Shown here piece by piece: positions 7,522 through 15,595 of a stretch of 35,834 nucleotides of DNA. Origin of the DNA: a virus. Position 1 is the first letter of the stretch. The number at the start of each line of letters is the position of its first letter. The notes under the pieces were generated by a model. The model had not been told where the DNA came from, did not search any database, and saw only the letters and a program-made list of their open reading frames with translations. The position numbers and the translations under genes are program-made. The stretch covers positions 1 through 35,834 of IMG/VR virus record IMGVR_UViG_3300046012_000091; one strand, written 5' to 3'.

Positions 7522-7694
7522 GCTCTACGTGGATACAGGGCGCGATAAAGCATCCGGGCGCATTACATCGTTCGCTCGGTGTGCCTGAAGGCGAAAAGAT
7601 ACCTGCAAAGAAACTAGCCAAGGCGGCGCACTCGGACAATCCGACGCTGGCGCGCCGCGCTCGCTTGGCCGAAACATTAAAGAAGATGCACTGA
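7479..7694 (+). CDS. -1-frame extension domain, 71 aa (no own start codon)
   Basis: In the -1 frame relative to the 7147 gene there is an open stretch reading '...RRELKDDAYARGG' then 'STWIQGAIKHPGALHRSLG', 'VPEGEKIPAKKLAKAAHSD' and 'NPTLARRARLAETLKKMH'. I recognise the KHPGALHRxLGVPEGEKIPAKKL pattern as a widespread small domain of phage proteins, so this stretch is coding. There is no ATG, GTG or TTG in frame between the 0-frame stop and the start of the domain. Its stop forms TGATG with the start of the next gene, so ribosomes are expected to arrive in this frame. It is best read as the C-terminal domain of a frameshift product begun at 7147. Alternatives are a sequencing indel or a non-canonical start. 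Confidence 0.65.
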   Translation, partial: QQRRELKDDAYARGGSTWIQGAIKHPGALHRSLGVPEGEKIPAKKLAKAAHSDNPTLARRARLAETLKKMH

Positions 7695-8014
7695 TGGCTC
7701 TCGGCGCAACGGTTAGCTACACAACGACAGGGACGATGGAATCGTTGAATCTCGACCCATCGATTGCGCCGTTCAATGCGTCCGTCGTCGCCACGCTTGG
7801 TACGACCGGAACGTACAAGCTTCAATACAGTCTCGATGATCCGAACGTTGCAGACGCCGATGCGATCTGGACCGACAGCGTGAATATTCCATCCGGTACT
7901 ACATCTTCGGCGGTAACGAATTTCATGTTCCCCGTGTCTCGGATCAGGGTTGTCATTGACGCGCTCGATAGCACACTGACCTTGCAGTTCCTGCAAGGCT
8001 ATACGTCGAACTAG
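7694..8014 (+). CDS. Small beta-rich structural protein, 106 aa
   Basis: The ATG overlaps the stop of the -1-frame ORF (TGATG). The product is Ser/Thr-rich and beta-stranded: 'MALGATVSYTTTGTMESLN', 'KLQYSLDDPNVADADAIW', 'FPVSRIRVVIDALDSTLTL'. This gives an overall impression of an immunoglobulin-like or virion decoration domain. No catalytic residues or signal peptide. The family resembles small phage structural proteins of unknown function. Confidence 0.55.
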   Translation: MALGATVSYTTTGTMESLNLDPSIAPFNASVVATLGTTGTYKLQYSLDDPNVADADAIWTDSVNIPSGTTSSAVTNFMFPVSRIRVVIDALDSTLTLQFLQGYTSN

Positions 8015-8023
8015 GCTGACGGC

Positions 8024-8503
8024 ATGACAATCGGTGCTGAACTGGCTGCGGTTGGCGTGGAATTGATCCCAGGCATCACCGGGTCGGATAACGTCACTAT
8101 CGGCACCAGCACGATCACTGGCGGCACCAATGGCCGCGTGCTGTTCGATAATTCAGGTGTCATTGGCGAGAAGCCGGTAACGGGAAGCGGCTCGGTTGTT
8201 CTGGCAACCACGCCCACGCTGATAACCCCTGTGCTTGGGGCAGCGACCGGGACGAGCGTTATTGTTACGGGGGCATTGGAAGCCTACAGCGGCACGGCAA
8301 TCCCGGCGGGCGGCGCGGCGACAAAAGGCATTCTCGTTTCATCGACGGCCAATTTCGGAATTTTCTTTGGCTCAGGCGCGCCGACTTTGAGTGCCGCAAA
8401 AGGTTCTCTGTACCTGCGCAGCGACGGCTCAGGCATAAACGACCGCGCCTATATCAATACCGACAGCTCTACAACGTGGACCGCTATCGTGACGGTTGGC
8501 TAA
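8024..8503 (+). CDS. Short tail-fibre-like repeat protein, 159 aa
   Basis: The product consists of phage tail-fibre shaft repeats: 'GRVLFDNSGVIGEKPVTGS', 'GSVVLATTPTLITPVLGAA', then 'AKGSLYLRSDGSGINDRAY' and 'INTDSSTTWTAIVTVG'. The 'SPTL-TPxLG-A' pattern also occurs in the long fibre at 23080 ('TSPTITSPTLNGSPVLGA'), pointing to shared modules. It is too short to be a full fibre and may be a spike or a module used with other fibre subunits. Confidence 0.55.
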   Translation: MTIGAELAAVGVELIPGITGSDNVTIGTSTITGGTNGRVLFDNSGVIGEKPVTGSGSVVLATTPTLITPVLGAATGTSVIVTGALEAYSGTAIPAGGAATKGILVSSTANFGIFFGSGAPTLSAAKGSLYLRSDGSGINDRAYINTDSSTTWTAIVTVG

Positions 8504-8536
8504 GTCAGTCTTTCAAATCAATAGCTGGAAACGAAT

Positions 8537-9328
8537 ATGGCTGGACCTTCCGGCAATCGTATTTCTATTGACTCGGTTCCGTACCGACAGGACGGATACG
8601 ATCCAGTCAATTTCTATAATACGAAGCTGGACCCTTCACGTGATCTCTATTGGGGAACCATCCCAAGGCCGGATGATCCGACTCCGCGATGTATCGTCTA
8701 TCTCGTTACCAATATAAAGGTGATGGATGGTTGCTATATCGGTATGACAGAAAAGGGACTTCCTAAAAGAAAGCATCAGCATCTTTGGACGGCTAGAACT
8801 GGGCGCGGCGGCGTTTTCCATCGCGCGATTAGAAAGTACGGCGAGGATAGTTTCAGGTGGCGTGTTATTGAGGTATGGCCTGATTATTTTAGCGCGCTTG
8901 ATGCCGAACGGAAATGTATTCGCATTCTCAAGCCCGCTTACAACCTAACAGCAGGTGGAGGTGGCATTAAGGGATACAAGCACACGCCTGAAACAAAGAT
9001 AAAAATGTCTGCCGCTAAAAAGGGTAAGCCGGGTATTTGGGCTAGGCAATCGATGCCAGACCATTTGCGCAAGAGACTTGCTGATGCGCGCAGGTCGGAA
9101 CGAGGGAAAATTATCCCACCTGAAATTATCGATAAGTACCGGCACAATGCATCGCTGGCCAACAAGGCTAGACGGACAAGGGTTGTTCACCTTCAAAGCG
9201 GAGAGACTTTCGAAAGCGTCACAGCAGCAGCGAAAAAATTTGGATTTACGACTGGCGGAATTTGTTATCTCTGCTCCCACAAGTGTAAAGGTCGCCGCGG
9301 TCATTCATTCAGATACGTCGATAAATAA
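8537..9328 (+). CDS. GIY-YIG homing endonuclease with NUMOD3-like motifs
   Basis: The GIY-YIG catalytic core is at residues about 52-140: 'CIVYLVTN' (variant GIY), 'CYIGMT' with YIG at 67-69, 'KRKHQHLW', 'FHRAIRKYGEDSFRW', Glu124 in 'DAERKCI' and 'YNLTAGGGG'. It is followed by a NUMOD3-type DNA-binding motif 'GYKHTPETKIKMSAAKKGK' and a C-terminal helix-turn-helix-like segment 'ESVTAAAKKFGFTTG'. At 263 aa it is typical of freestanding phage homing enzymes. It makes a double-strand or nicking cut at a target site and spreads by repair. It sits between structural genes with little intergenic space, and its A/T-richer codons suggest recent insertion. The first 45 residues do not match the core and may be an inherited fragment. 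Confidence 0.85.
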   Translation: MAGPSGNRISIDSVPYRQDGYDPVNFYNTKLDPSRDLYWGTIPRPDDPTPRCIVYLVTNIKVMDGCYIGMTEKGLPKRKHQHLWTARTGRGGVFHRAIRKYGEDSFRWRVIEVWPDYFSALDAERKCIRILKPAYNLTAGGGGIKGYKHTPETKIKMSAAKKGKPGIWARQSMPDHLRKRLADARRSERGKIIPPEIIDKYRHNASLANKARRTRVVHLQSGETFESVTAAAKKFGFTTGGICYLCSHKCKGRRGHSFRYVDK

Positions 9329-9330
9329 CC

Positions 9331-10020
9331 ATGACCTCAAGCGGCACATACAATTACGCGCTAACGAACGCCAATGCTGTTCTGGCATCATTCGCCCGTT
9401 TGCAAATCAAGCGGACTATGATCGGCCAAGAGCATTTGGCGGACGCCGCCAATGAAGCAAATCTTCTGGCGATTGAGTTCGCAAACAAACAGCCAAACCT
9501 TTGGACTTCAGAACTGCAAACGTTTTCTCTAACGGAAGGAACGGCCACATACGATCTTCCGGCGCGCACCATTATGGTTCTGGTTTGTTATTTGCGAACT
9601 GGATCGGGCGCGAGTCAGAACGACAGACTTTTATTTCCCATAAGCACGTATGAGTACGCGAGTTATCCGAACAAGAATGAGGAAGGATTTCCGAGCGTAT
9701 TCTGGTTTGACCGACAGATTAGCCCGACAATTACATTCTGGCAGGTGCCGGATGCCAGCAGCACATACACCGCAGAACTGCAATGCGTGAGACAGATACA
9801 GGACATCAATCTTCCATCGGGGGAAACGCCCGACCTGCCGTATCGGTTTCTCGACGCCTTCGTTGCTGGCCTTGCTTATCGGTTATCTCGTTCGCACGCG
9901 CCGCAGTTAGAAGCGACAAGGAAAGCAGATTACGACGAAGCGTGGGCGATTGCCGCAACGCAAGATACCGAGAATGTGAATATGTCTTTGATACCCGGCC
10001 TCTCCAGTTATTCTGGCTGA
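9331..10020 (+). CDS. Head-tail adaptor-like protein, 229 aa
   Basis: ATG 9331 lies 2 nt after the endonuclease stop. The product is mixed alpha/beta, with an N-terminal helical 'VLASFARLQIKRTMIGQEHL' and 'AANEANLLAIEFANKQPNLW', then beta strands 'TFSLTEGTATYDLPARTIM' and 'FWFDRQISPTITFWQVP'. The C-terminal helix ends 'ADYDEAWAIAATQDTENVN'. This layout matches phage gatekeeper or adaptor proteins of the P22 gp4 / T7 gp11 type, which bind below the portal. A second protein of the same general type is at 11855. Assigned by overall pattern. Confidence 0.6.
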   Translation: MTSSGTYNYALTNANAVLASFARLQIKRTMIGQEHLADAANEANLLAIEFANKQPNLWTSELQTFSLTEGTATYDLPARTIMVLVCYLRTGSGASQNDRLLFPISTYEYASYPNKNEEGFPSVFWFDRQISPTITFWQVPDASSTYTAELQCVRQIQDINLPSGETPDLPYRFLDAFVAGLAYRLSRSHAPQLEATRKADYDEAWAIAATQDTENVNMSLIPGLSSYSG

Positions 10021-10023
10021 TAG

Positions 10024-10422
10024 ATGAGCGGAGTTTGGCACCCCACGGGCAGGGCGCGAGTCAATGCACGTGCCCCGCAAGCCCAAGGTGTTTGTGATCG
10101 TTGCGGTGCGCACGTGACGCACAGCGCGATGAAATTTCAGTTTCAGTGGCAAGGCTTTTCACTCGTTAACTTGCGCTTGCTTGTCTGTGACAGGTGTCTA
10201 GACGTTCCGCAGCCGCAACTGCGCACGATCATTATTCCGCCCGATCCGCTGCCGATCTACAATCCTCGACCTGAGCAATATTCCGAGGAAGTGCCGAGTT
10301 ACATGGGTACGCTTACTGGCCAGCGGATGACGACACTAAGCGGCGTGTACATGACGATGATGATTGAAGTCACGCCTACGCCCGATCCTAACCAGCCATA
10401 CCTGGCACCGCCGGATTTCTGA
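10024..10422 (+). CDS. Zinc-binding phage protein, 132 aa
   Basis: Two CxxC pairs are seen, 'CDRCGAHV' (about 24-27) and 'CDRCLDVPQPQLRTI' (about 56-59), separated by a 'FQFQWQGFSLVNLRLLV' strand pair. The stretch ends in 'IIPPDPLPIYNPRPEQY'. I recognise this zinc-ribbon-plus-'PPDP-P-NPRPE' pattern as a conserved protein of short-tailed phages, encoded near the adaptor and tail genes. Its exact role is unknown; a structural zinc site is likely. Confidence 0.6.
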   Translation: MSGVWHPTGRARVNARAPQAQGVCDRCGAHVTHSAMKFQFQWQGFSLVNLRLLVCDRCLDVPQPQLRTIIIPPDPLPIYNPRPEQYSEEVPSYMGTLTGQRMTTLSGVYMTMMIEVTPTPDPNQPYLAPPDF

Positions 10423-10424
10423 TA

Positions 10425-10865
10425 ATGACCTCTGCAACTTCGAACATTCTACAGCTTCCGGCCGCTACCGGAGTTACGCCGGCAGACGAATTGTGGGTAG
10501 TGCAGGGCGGCACAGACAAGCGCATGACGGCGGCCATACTGGCGTCGTTGTTCGCGTCGGAAGATTTTATAACGGTACTGCCGACAAATGTAGATTCGTC
10601 CGGCGATTACGATGTTCTTACGACCGATCAATACGTTTATCTGCAAGGTGCTTTCACGCGCAACGTGAATTTGCCGTCTCTGGTTGACATGCTCTATCGC
10701 ATGTTGTGGATCAAGGTCGATTCAAACGGCCTGACCAATCCGCAGACGATACTGCCGGACGGTTCCGAGACTATCGACGATATGTCGTCGGTGGTTCTTA
10801 ACGGGCCGCGCCAGTGGGTGCTGCTCTATGCCGAGTCGCTGACGAATTGGCAGCTTCTGAACTGA
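10425..10865 (+). CDS. Hypothetical structural protein, 146 aa
   Basis: The product starts MTSATSNILQLPAATGV, then 'PADELWVVQGGTDKRMTAA' and beta strands 'DYDVLTTDQYVYLQGAFT', 'MLWIKVDSNGL', 'RQWVLLYAESLTNWQLL'. The composition suggests a beta-sandwich attached to virions, such as a short fibre or fibre chaperone, but I recognise no family. It is followed immediately by a strong terminator. Confidence 0.5.
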   Translation: MTSATSNILQLPAATGVTPADELWVVQGGTDKRMTAAILASLFASEDFITVLPTNVDSSGDYDVLTTDQYVYLQGAFTRNVNLPSLVDMLYRMLWIKVDSNGLTNPQTILPDGSETIDDMSSVVLNGPRQWVLLYAESLTNWQLLN

Positions 10866-10891
10866 TCTGAACTCACATTTTGGCCTGACCG

Positions 10892-10915
10892 GCGGTGCGC
10901 GAGCGCCGCTTTTTT
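10892..10915 (+). terminator. Intrinsic terminator with GCGA loop
   Basis: GCGGTGC (10892-10898) pairs with GCGCCGC (10903-10909), including one G-T pair, around a GCGA tetraloop, followed by six T. The next ATG is 14 nt past the T-run. The sequence from T-run to SD (TTTTTATTTGGA) nearly repeats that at 2468-2480. Confidence 0.82.
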
Positions 10916-10929
10916 ATTTGGAACGATAG

Positions 10930-11850
10930 ATGCCCGATCCGACAACGACAAATCTACAGCTTGCGCAGCCGACACGCGGCTCGGATTCGGGAGTGTGGGA
11001 CGTTCCTATGAACGGGAACGCTGGCATTCTGGATTCTTGCGCGGGCAACGTAACTACAAAATCACTTACTAACGCAAACATCACGCTTACAGTCACGGAA
11101 GCGCAAGTCAGCACACTTGTATTTTCAGGCACTCTATCTGCGAGCGTAACGGTTACGTTTCCGGCGATTATTAAATCATGGGTGTGCCGAAATAATTGCA
11201 CTGGAAATTTTACGGTTACTCTCGATACCGGTAATAGTGGGCAAGTAATAGCGTTGCCGCCAAATGACGTGCTGGTTTACAGCGACGGTACGAGTTTCAG
11301 GTTTATGAATCTCGGACTTGTCGGAGAGATGAAGTTTTTTTACTGCTCTGCACTTCCGGCATGGATGAGCGCCTGTACGGTTCAGCCGTATTTTATCATG
11401 GACGGAAGTACATTTAATGCCACGACATATGCGGCATTAAATACGTTTCTCGGCAGCAATACGCTTCCTGATTTCAGGGGCTATGCACCATATCCTCTCG
11501 ATAATCAGGGCGGTAGCGCTGCTGGCCGTATCACGTCAACCACCATGTCTCCGAACGGAAACACGGTAGGGGCGACGGGCGGTACGCAAACCAAAACACT
11601 CATTACAGCGAATCTACCGGCACACAATCATCCAGTTACCGATCCAGGCCATTTGCATCTTCTGACGACGGCTCTAGGAAACCATTCTTTAGGTGGTGGT
11701 TCTGTGGACAGTTTTGATGCAAGCGGAGGAACTGGGCGTTCAACAAACAGTGCAACGACTGGAATAACTATTGGCAATACCGGCTCAGGTACGGCCTTTA
11801 ACGGAATGCCGCCAGCGAAGATCGCCGGCCTGTTCGTGATTAAGACCTGA
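10930..11850 (+). CDS. Tail-collar-type fibre protein, 306 aa
   Basis: The N-terminus 'TTNLQLAQPTRGSDSGVWD' resembles the attachment end of phage fibres. The middle is beta-rich. The C-terminal part has the collar-domain signature: 'ALPAWMSACTVQPYFIMDG', 'LPDFRGYAPYPLDNQGG', 'NLPAHNHPVTDPGHLHLL', and an end 'GTAFNGMPPAKIAGLFVIKT'. His/Asn-rich 'AHNHP...GHLHL' usually coordinates metal along the trimer axis. It is likely a receptor-binding or collar fibre subunit. SD GGAACGA precedes ATG. Confidence 0.7.
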   Translation: MPDPTTTNLQLAQPTRGSDSGVWDVPMNGNAGILDSCAGNVTTKSLTNANITLTVTEAQVSTLVFSGTLSASVTVTFPAIIKSWVCRNNCTGNFTVTLDTGNSGQVIALPPNDVLVYSDGTSFRFMNLGLVGEMKFFYCSALPAWMSACTVQPYFIMDGSTFNATTYAALNTFLGSNTLPDFRGYAPYPLDNQGGSAAGRITSTTMSPNGNTVGATGGTQTKTLITANLPAHNHPVTDPGHLHLLTTALGNHSLGGGSVDSFDASGGTGRSTNSATTGITIGNTGSGTAFNGMPPAKIAGLFVIKT

Positions 11851-11854
11851 CATC

Positions 11855-12568
11855 ATGTCTTACGACTACGATAGCTATACGACGGCTTTGGCTACCATGC
11901 TGGCTGTTTCTGAAACAGACCCGAATTTCGTCGAGATAGAGCCATCAACAATCGACTATGCGGAACAGAGGATATACCGCGAACTAGACCTGCTTAGCAC
12001 GATTGTTCGGGATTCCTCCGCCACGGTCACACAGAACAGCCGGGATTTTACGTTGCCACAGGCGAATGGCCGTTTTGTCACGACCCAAGGCATTAATATT
12101 TACACGCCGGTCAATACGACAACGGCGCGGAATCCATTGGTGGCCACGACGCGGGATTTCATCGATTTGGCGTGGCCGAGTGACACGGCGGCAAGCGCGA
12201 CAACAATCCCGCAATACTACGCCATGATAACGGACCAGACCGTCATCTTCGGTCCGCCGCCGGGGGATACTTTCACGGCTGAAGTTATTGGAACGATCAG
12301 GCCAGCGCCGTTATCGGAAACGAACACCACAACATTCCTGACGCTGTATCTGCCGGATTTATTTTTTGCGGCCTCGATGATCTTCATGTCTGGGTATCAG
12401 CGTAATTTCGGATCACAGTCCGACAACCCGCAAATGGCCCAATCGTGGGAGACGCAATATCAGTCGCTCAAGTCCAGCGCCGATGTGGAGGAGATGCGCA
12501 AGAAATACCAGTCTCAGGCGTGGACCTCGATGCAGCCAGCCCCGATAGCTACTCCGCCTAGAAGCTGA
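11855..12568 (+). CDS. P22 gp4-like tail adaptor protein, 237 aa
   Basis: The opening 'YDSYTTALATMLAVSETDP' and 'FVEIEPSTIDYAEQRIYREL' followed by 'RDFTLPQANGRFVTTQGIN' fits phage tail accessory (neck) proteins. The C-terminal half has 'ATTIPQYYAMITDQTVIF', 'GPPPGDTFTAEVIGTIRP' and 'TLYLPDLFFAASMIFMSGYQ'. A 12-mer of this type connects portal and hub. It sits directly before the hub gene, in the usual order. Confidence 0.6.
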   Translation: MSYDYDSYTTALATMLAVSETDPNFVEIEPSTIDYAEQRIYRELDLLSTIVRDSSATVTQNSRDFTLPQANGRFVTTQGINIYTPVNTTTARNPLVATTRDFIDLAWPSDTAASATTIPQYYAMITDQTVIFGPPPGDTFTAEVIGTIRPAPLSETNTTTFLTLYLPDLFFAASMIFMSGYQRNFGSQSDNPQMAQSWETQYQSLKSSADVEEMRKKYQSQAWTSMQPAPIATPPRS

Positions 12569-12570
12569 CA

Positions 12571-14601
12571 ATGCCATTCGGTTCCGTTCAACTCGTTCCA
12601 GGTATCAACGTGGAGCGAACGCCAACTCTATTGCAGGCCGGTTACTCGCAATCCAATCTTGGCCGGTTCAAGGATGGGCTGTTCCAGAAACTTGGGGGGT
12701 GGGTAAAGTTTTTCTCGTCTGCAATATCGGGAGTGCCTAGAGCGCTCCACGCATGGCAGGACTTGAACATTAATGATCGATTGGCTGTAGGGACCACAAA
12801 CCTGTTGGGTGTGATTACGGACGGTGCGTTGATCGATATAACGCCACAGACCTTGACTTCGGATTTTAGTCCAGACTTTTCAACGACGATCAATACCCCG
12901 ACAGTCGAGATAACCGATACGAACATTGCAAACGTCACGACATTGGATGCGATATATTTCAATACGCCGATCTCGGTAGATGGGATAATTCTCTCCGGCA
13001 CCTATCCGATCAATTCAATAACCGGAACGACATCGTACACGATCATTGCCGACACCAATGCTGTTGCAGGCGTGTCGAGTGAAGGTGCCGTTCCTCAATT
13101 CGATACCACGTCCGGATCGTCCTCGGTTCTGGTCACATTTCCGGCACATGGGCAATCGGTTGGAAGCATCGTTGTCTTTCCGATTGCCACGACAGGCGGC
13201 GGCGTAACGATCTCAGGAAGCTACACTGTCCTCACGGTCGGCTCGGTCGATGAGTTTACAATATCGGTCGATGTAGAGGCGTCCTCTACCGATACATTCG
13301 ATATGAATGGCGGCGATACCGAGCTGGTTTATTACATCAATCTCGGACCATCGGCGGCGGGCACTGGATTTGGCCTAGGCGATTTCGGAGCGGGTGGTTT
13401 CGGTACGGGTGTTGTGCCTAGCGCGCAAACAGGCACACCGATCACGACGACCGATTGGACGCACGACAACTGGGGAGAAATAATTCTTTCCTGCCCGAAG
13501 AACGGCGGGGTGTATTTCTGGCGACCATCGAGCGGATTTGCCAATGCATCGTTTGTGGCTACGGCACCGACTTTCAACGGTGGGCTGTTTATCGCAATGC
13601 CTGAGCAAATACTTGTCTGCTGGGGTGCATCGCTTGATCAGGGATTAGGGGAACAGCAAGACCCGCTTTTGGTTAGATGGTCCGATGGCGAGGACTTCAC
13701 GGACTTTACGCCGACCGTAATCAATCAGGCCGGTTCGCAACGTATCTCTACCGGATCGAAGATTGTCGGAGGATTGCAAGGTCCGCAAGCCGCATTGATC
13801 TGGACCGACATTGACCTGTGGGCGATGTCGTATCTTGGGCCGCCGCTTGTGTTCGGCTTCAACAAGGTTAGCGGTGGGTCGGGACTGGCTTCCGCACATT
13901 CTGCATGTCAGTTGAACGGCTCGGTCTATTGGATGGGCCGGAGCAATTTCTACATTTACGGCCCTTCCGGTGCTGCTCCAATTCCATGCACGGTTTGGGA
14001 TGCGGTGTTCCAGAATATCGACACTGACAATCTCGACAAGTGCTGGGCATGGGTGAATACGCCGTTCAACGAGATTTGGTTTTACTACCCGTCGCTCACG
14101 TCGAATGGCCAATGCGATTCATATGCCAAGGTCAATGTCGTTGACGGGACATGGGATAACGGCACGCTGTCCCGCAGTTGTGGAATTGCACAGAGCGTTC
14201 TCGGTCCTCCGATAGCGGCTAGTCCTACCTCGATTATCTACCAGCACGAAACCACTAACGATGCAGACGGCCAGCCGATCAATGCGTCAATGACGACCGG
14301 GTATTTCGTCATTGGCGACGGCGAGGATGTTTCGTTCGTTGACTGGCTTATCCCTGATTTTAAATGGGGTTTGTACAACGGGACTCAGGGCGCGAACATC
14401 ATGATCTCGCTCAATGTCGTGAACTATCCCGGCGATACGCCGGTCACTTACGGACCCTATACCGTAACGAGCACAAGCCAGTACATCACGCCGCGTATTC
14501 GTGGCCGTCAAATGTCAATTCAGGTGCAGAGCAATGACGTTGGAAGCTTCTGGCGGCTTGGCAATATCCGCTACCGCTACGCACCTGATGGAAGGCTGTG
14601 A
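12571..14601 (+). CDS. Tail hub protein (P22 gp10-like), 676 aa
   Basis: The product starts 'FGSVQLVPGINVERTPTLL' and 'SNLGRFKDGLFQKLGGW', the typical beginning of gp10-type packaged-DNA stabilization or hub proteins. The long beta-propeller-like middle includes 'GPPLVFGFNKVSGGSGL', 'VYWMGRSNFYIYGPSG', 'NTPFNEIWFYYPS' and 'NVVDGTWDNGTLSR'. An inserted Ser/Thr-rich segment with 'TFPAHGQSVGSIVVF' (residues about 150-250) looks like one or two extra beta domains. The gene is flanked by an adaptor and structural genes. It caps the portal channel and carries fibres in related phages. Confidence 0.65.
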   Translation: MPFGSVQLVPGINVERTPTLLQAGYSQSNLGRFKDGLFQKLGGWVKFFSSAISGVPRALHAWQDLNINDRLAVGTTNLLGVITDGALIDITPQTLTSDFSPDFSTTINTPTVEITDTNIANVTTLDAIYFNTPISVDGIILSGTYPINSITGTTSYTIIADTNAVAGVSSEGAVPQFDTTSGSSSVLVTFPAHGQSVGSIVVFPIATTGGGVTISGSYTVLTVGSVDEFTISVDVEASSTDTFDMNGGDTELVYYINLGPSAAGTGFGLGDFGAGGFGTGVVPSAQTGTPITTTDWTHDNWGEIILSCPKNGGVYFWRPSSGFANASFVATAPTFNGGLFIAMPEQILVCWGASLDQGLGEQQDPLLVRWSDGEDFTDFTPTVINQAGSQRISTGSKIVGGLQGPQAALIWTDIDLWAMSYLGPPLVFGFNKVSGGSGLASAHSACQLNGSVYWMGRSNFYIYGPSGAAPIPCTVWDAVFQNIDTDNLDKCWAWVNTPFNEIWFYYPSLTSNGQCDSYAKVNVVDGTWDNGTLSRSCGIAQSVLGPPIAASPTSIIYQHETTNDADGQPINASMTTGYFVIGDGEDVSFVDWLIPDFKWGLYNGTQGANIMISLNVVNYPGDTPVTYGPYTVTSTSQYITPRIRGRQMSIQVQSNDVGSFWRLGNIRYRYAPDGRL

Positions 14602-14975
14602 TGGCTGATACTGCTACCGCGATAAATCCACAGTCGCTTGCCGAGCTAATAAGCCAGTTAAAGGTCGGAAACCAGAATCTTTCAAAGGCGCTGGTCAATC
14701 TCAACGCCACACTGGCTGCTATTTTCCCACAACGGCTAGGCTCGTTCACGATGGCGGCTGCGGTGTCAACGACAGTCTCTAATGTGAACGTGACGGCGAG
14801 CAGCAAGATTGTCCTGTCACCGACGAACGCGGCGGCAGCAACACTACAGGGCAGCGCCAAGTGTCTTTACATCTCCGCCTTGGTTGCGGGCACAAGTTTC
14901 ACGGTCACGACCGGCAGCGGCGTTGCCGCTACGGGCGGAGGGACATTCGACTATGCACTCTTTAATCCGGTGTAG
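14601..14975 (+). CDS. Small virion-like protein, 124 aa
   Basis: The ATG at 14601 overlaps the hub stop (TGATG); an upstream GTG at 14598 is in frame but less likely. An N-terminal helix 'LAELISQLKVGNQNLSKAL' with heptad spacing is followed by a beta-rich Ala/Thr domain 'SKIVLSPTNAAAATLQGSA', 'LYISALVAGTSFTV' and 'GGTFDYALFNPV'. A short coiled-coil stalk plus beta head suggests a trimeric fibre-type subunit. Family unknown. Confidence 0.5.
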   Translation: MADTATAINPQSLAELISQLKVGNQNLSKALVNLNATLAAIFPQRLGSFTMAAAVSTTVSNVNVTASSKIVLSPTNAAAATLQGSAKCLYISALVAGTSFTVTTGSGVAATGGGTFDYALFNPV

Positions 14976-14977
14976 AG

Positions 14978-15595
14978 ATGCCACTTATTAAAAGCTCTAA
15001 AAAATCAGCCATTGGCGAGAACATAAACCGCGAGGAATCCGCAGGGAAACCTAGGCGTCAAGCCGTCGCAATCGCGTTGGACATTCAACGCCGGGCGAAA
15101 CGCGAGCATATGGCTGCTGGAGGAACACCTTTCTACATCCGCTCTGAAGCGCATGAGATGGCAAGACCTGGAATGATCCATAGCTTCGTACCGGGTAGGA
15201 CTGACAAGATTGCAATGGGTGTTCACGGCGGTAGCTACGTCTTGCCCGCCGATATAGTTAGTTCGATTGGAGAGGGTAATTCACTTGCTGGCGCGCACGC
15301 ATTGAACAGACTGTTCAGTAGCGGTCCATATGGCTCAGCCATGCCGCACATCGCAGCACCGCATGTAGCCGCGCCTAAACTGATGGCCGCGCCCAAGCCG
15401 CCACGCTTTGCCAAAGGCGGCACTACACCGATAATTGCCGCAGGTGGCGAGTATTTAGTCGATCCTGAAACGGTCCAGCGCATCGGTGGCGGAGATATGA
15501 AGCGCGGGCATGATACGCTTGACGCTTTCGTGAAGCACATTCGGTCCAAGACGATCAAGACCTTGAAAAAGCTTCCCGGCCCCAAGAAAAATTAG
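14978..15595 (+). CDS. Phage protein with 'GKPRRQAVAIAL' N-terminus, 205 aa
   Basis: The N-terminus 'KSAIGENINREESAGKPRRQ' then 'AVAIALDIQRRAK' is a motif often seen in small phage proteins. The middle is Ala/Pro/His-rich, and the C-terminal domain reads 'RFAKGGTTPIIAAGGEYLV', 'DPETVQRIGGGDMKRGHDT', 'LKKLPGPKKN'. It again contains the Gly-Gly unit (KGGTTP, AAGGEYLV) shared with the other virion proteins. Basic and without membrane segments. Location between hub and ejection proteins suggests a virion component. Confidence 0.55.
   Translation: MPLIKSSKKSAIGENINREESAGKPRRQAVAIALDIQRRAKREHMAAGGTPFYIRSEAHEMARPGMIHSFVPGRTDKIAMGVHGGSYVLPADIVSSIGEGNSLAGAHALNRLFSSGPYGSAMPHIAAPHVAAPKLMAAPKPPRFAKGGTTPIIAAGGEYLVDPETVQRIGGGDMKRGHDTLDAFVKHIRSKTIKTLKKLPGPKKN

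Noticed and set aside
10930-11850. Collar fibre as the target of a diversity-generating retroelement
   Set aside because: No reverse transcriptase and no template repeat with A-specific differences is visible in the window.
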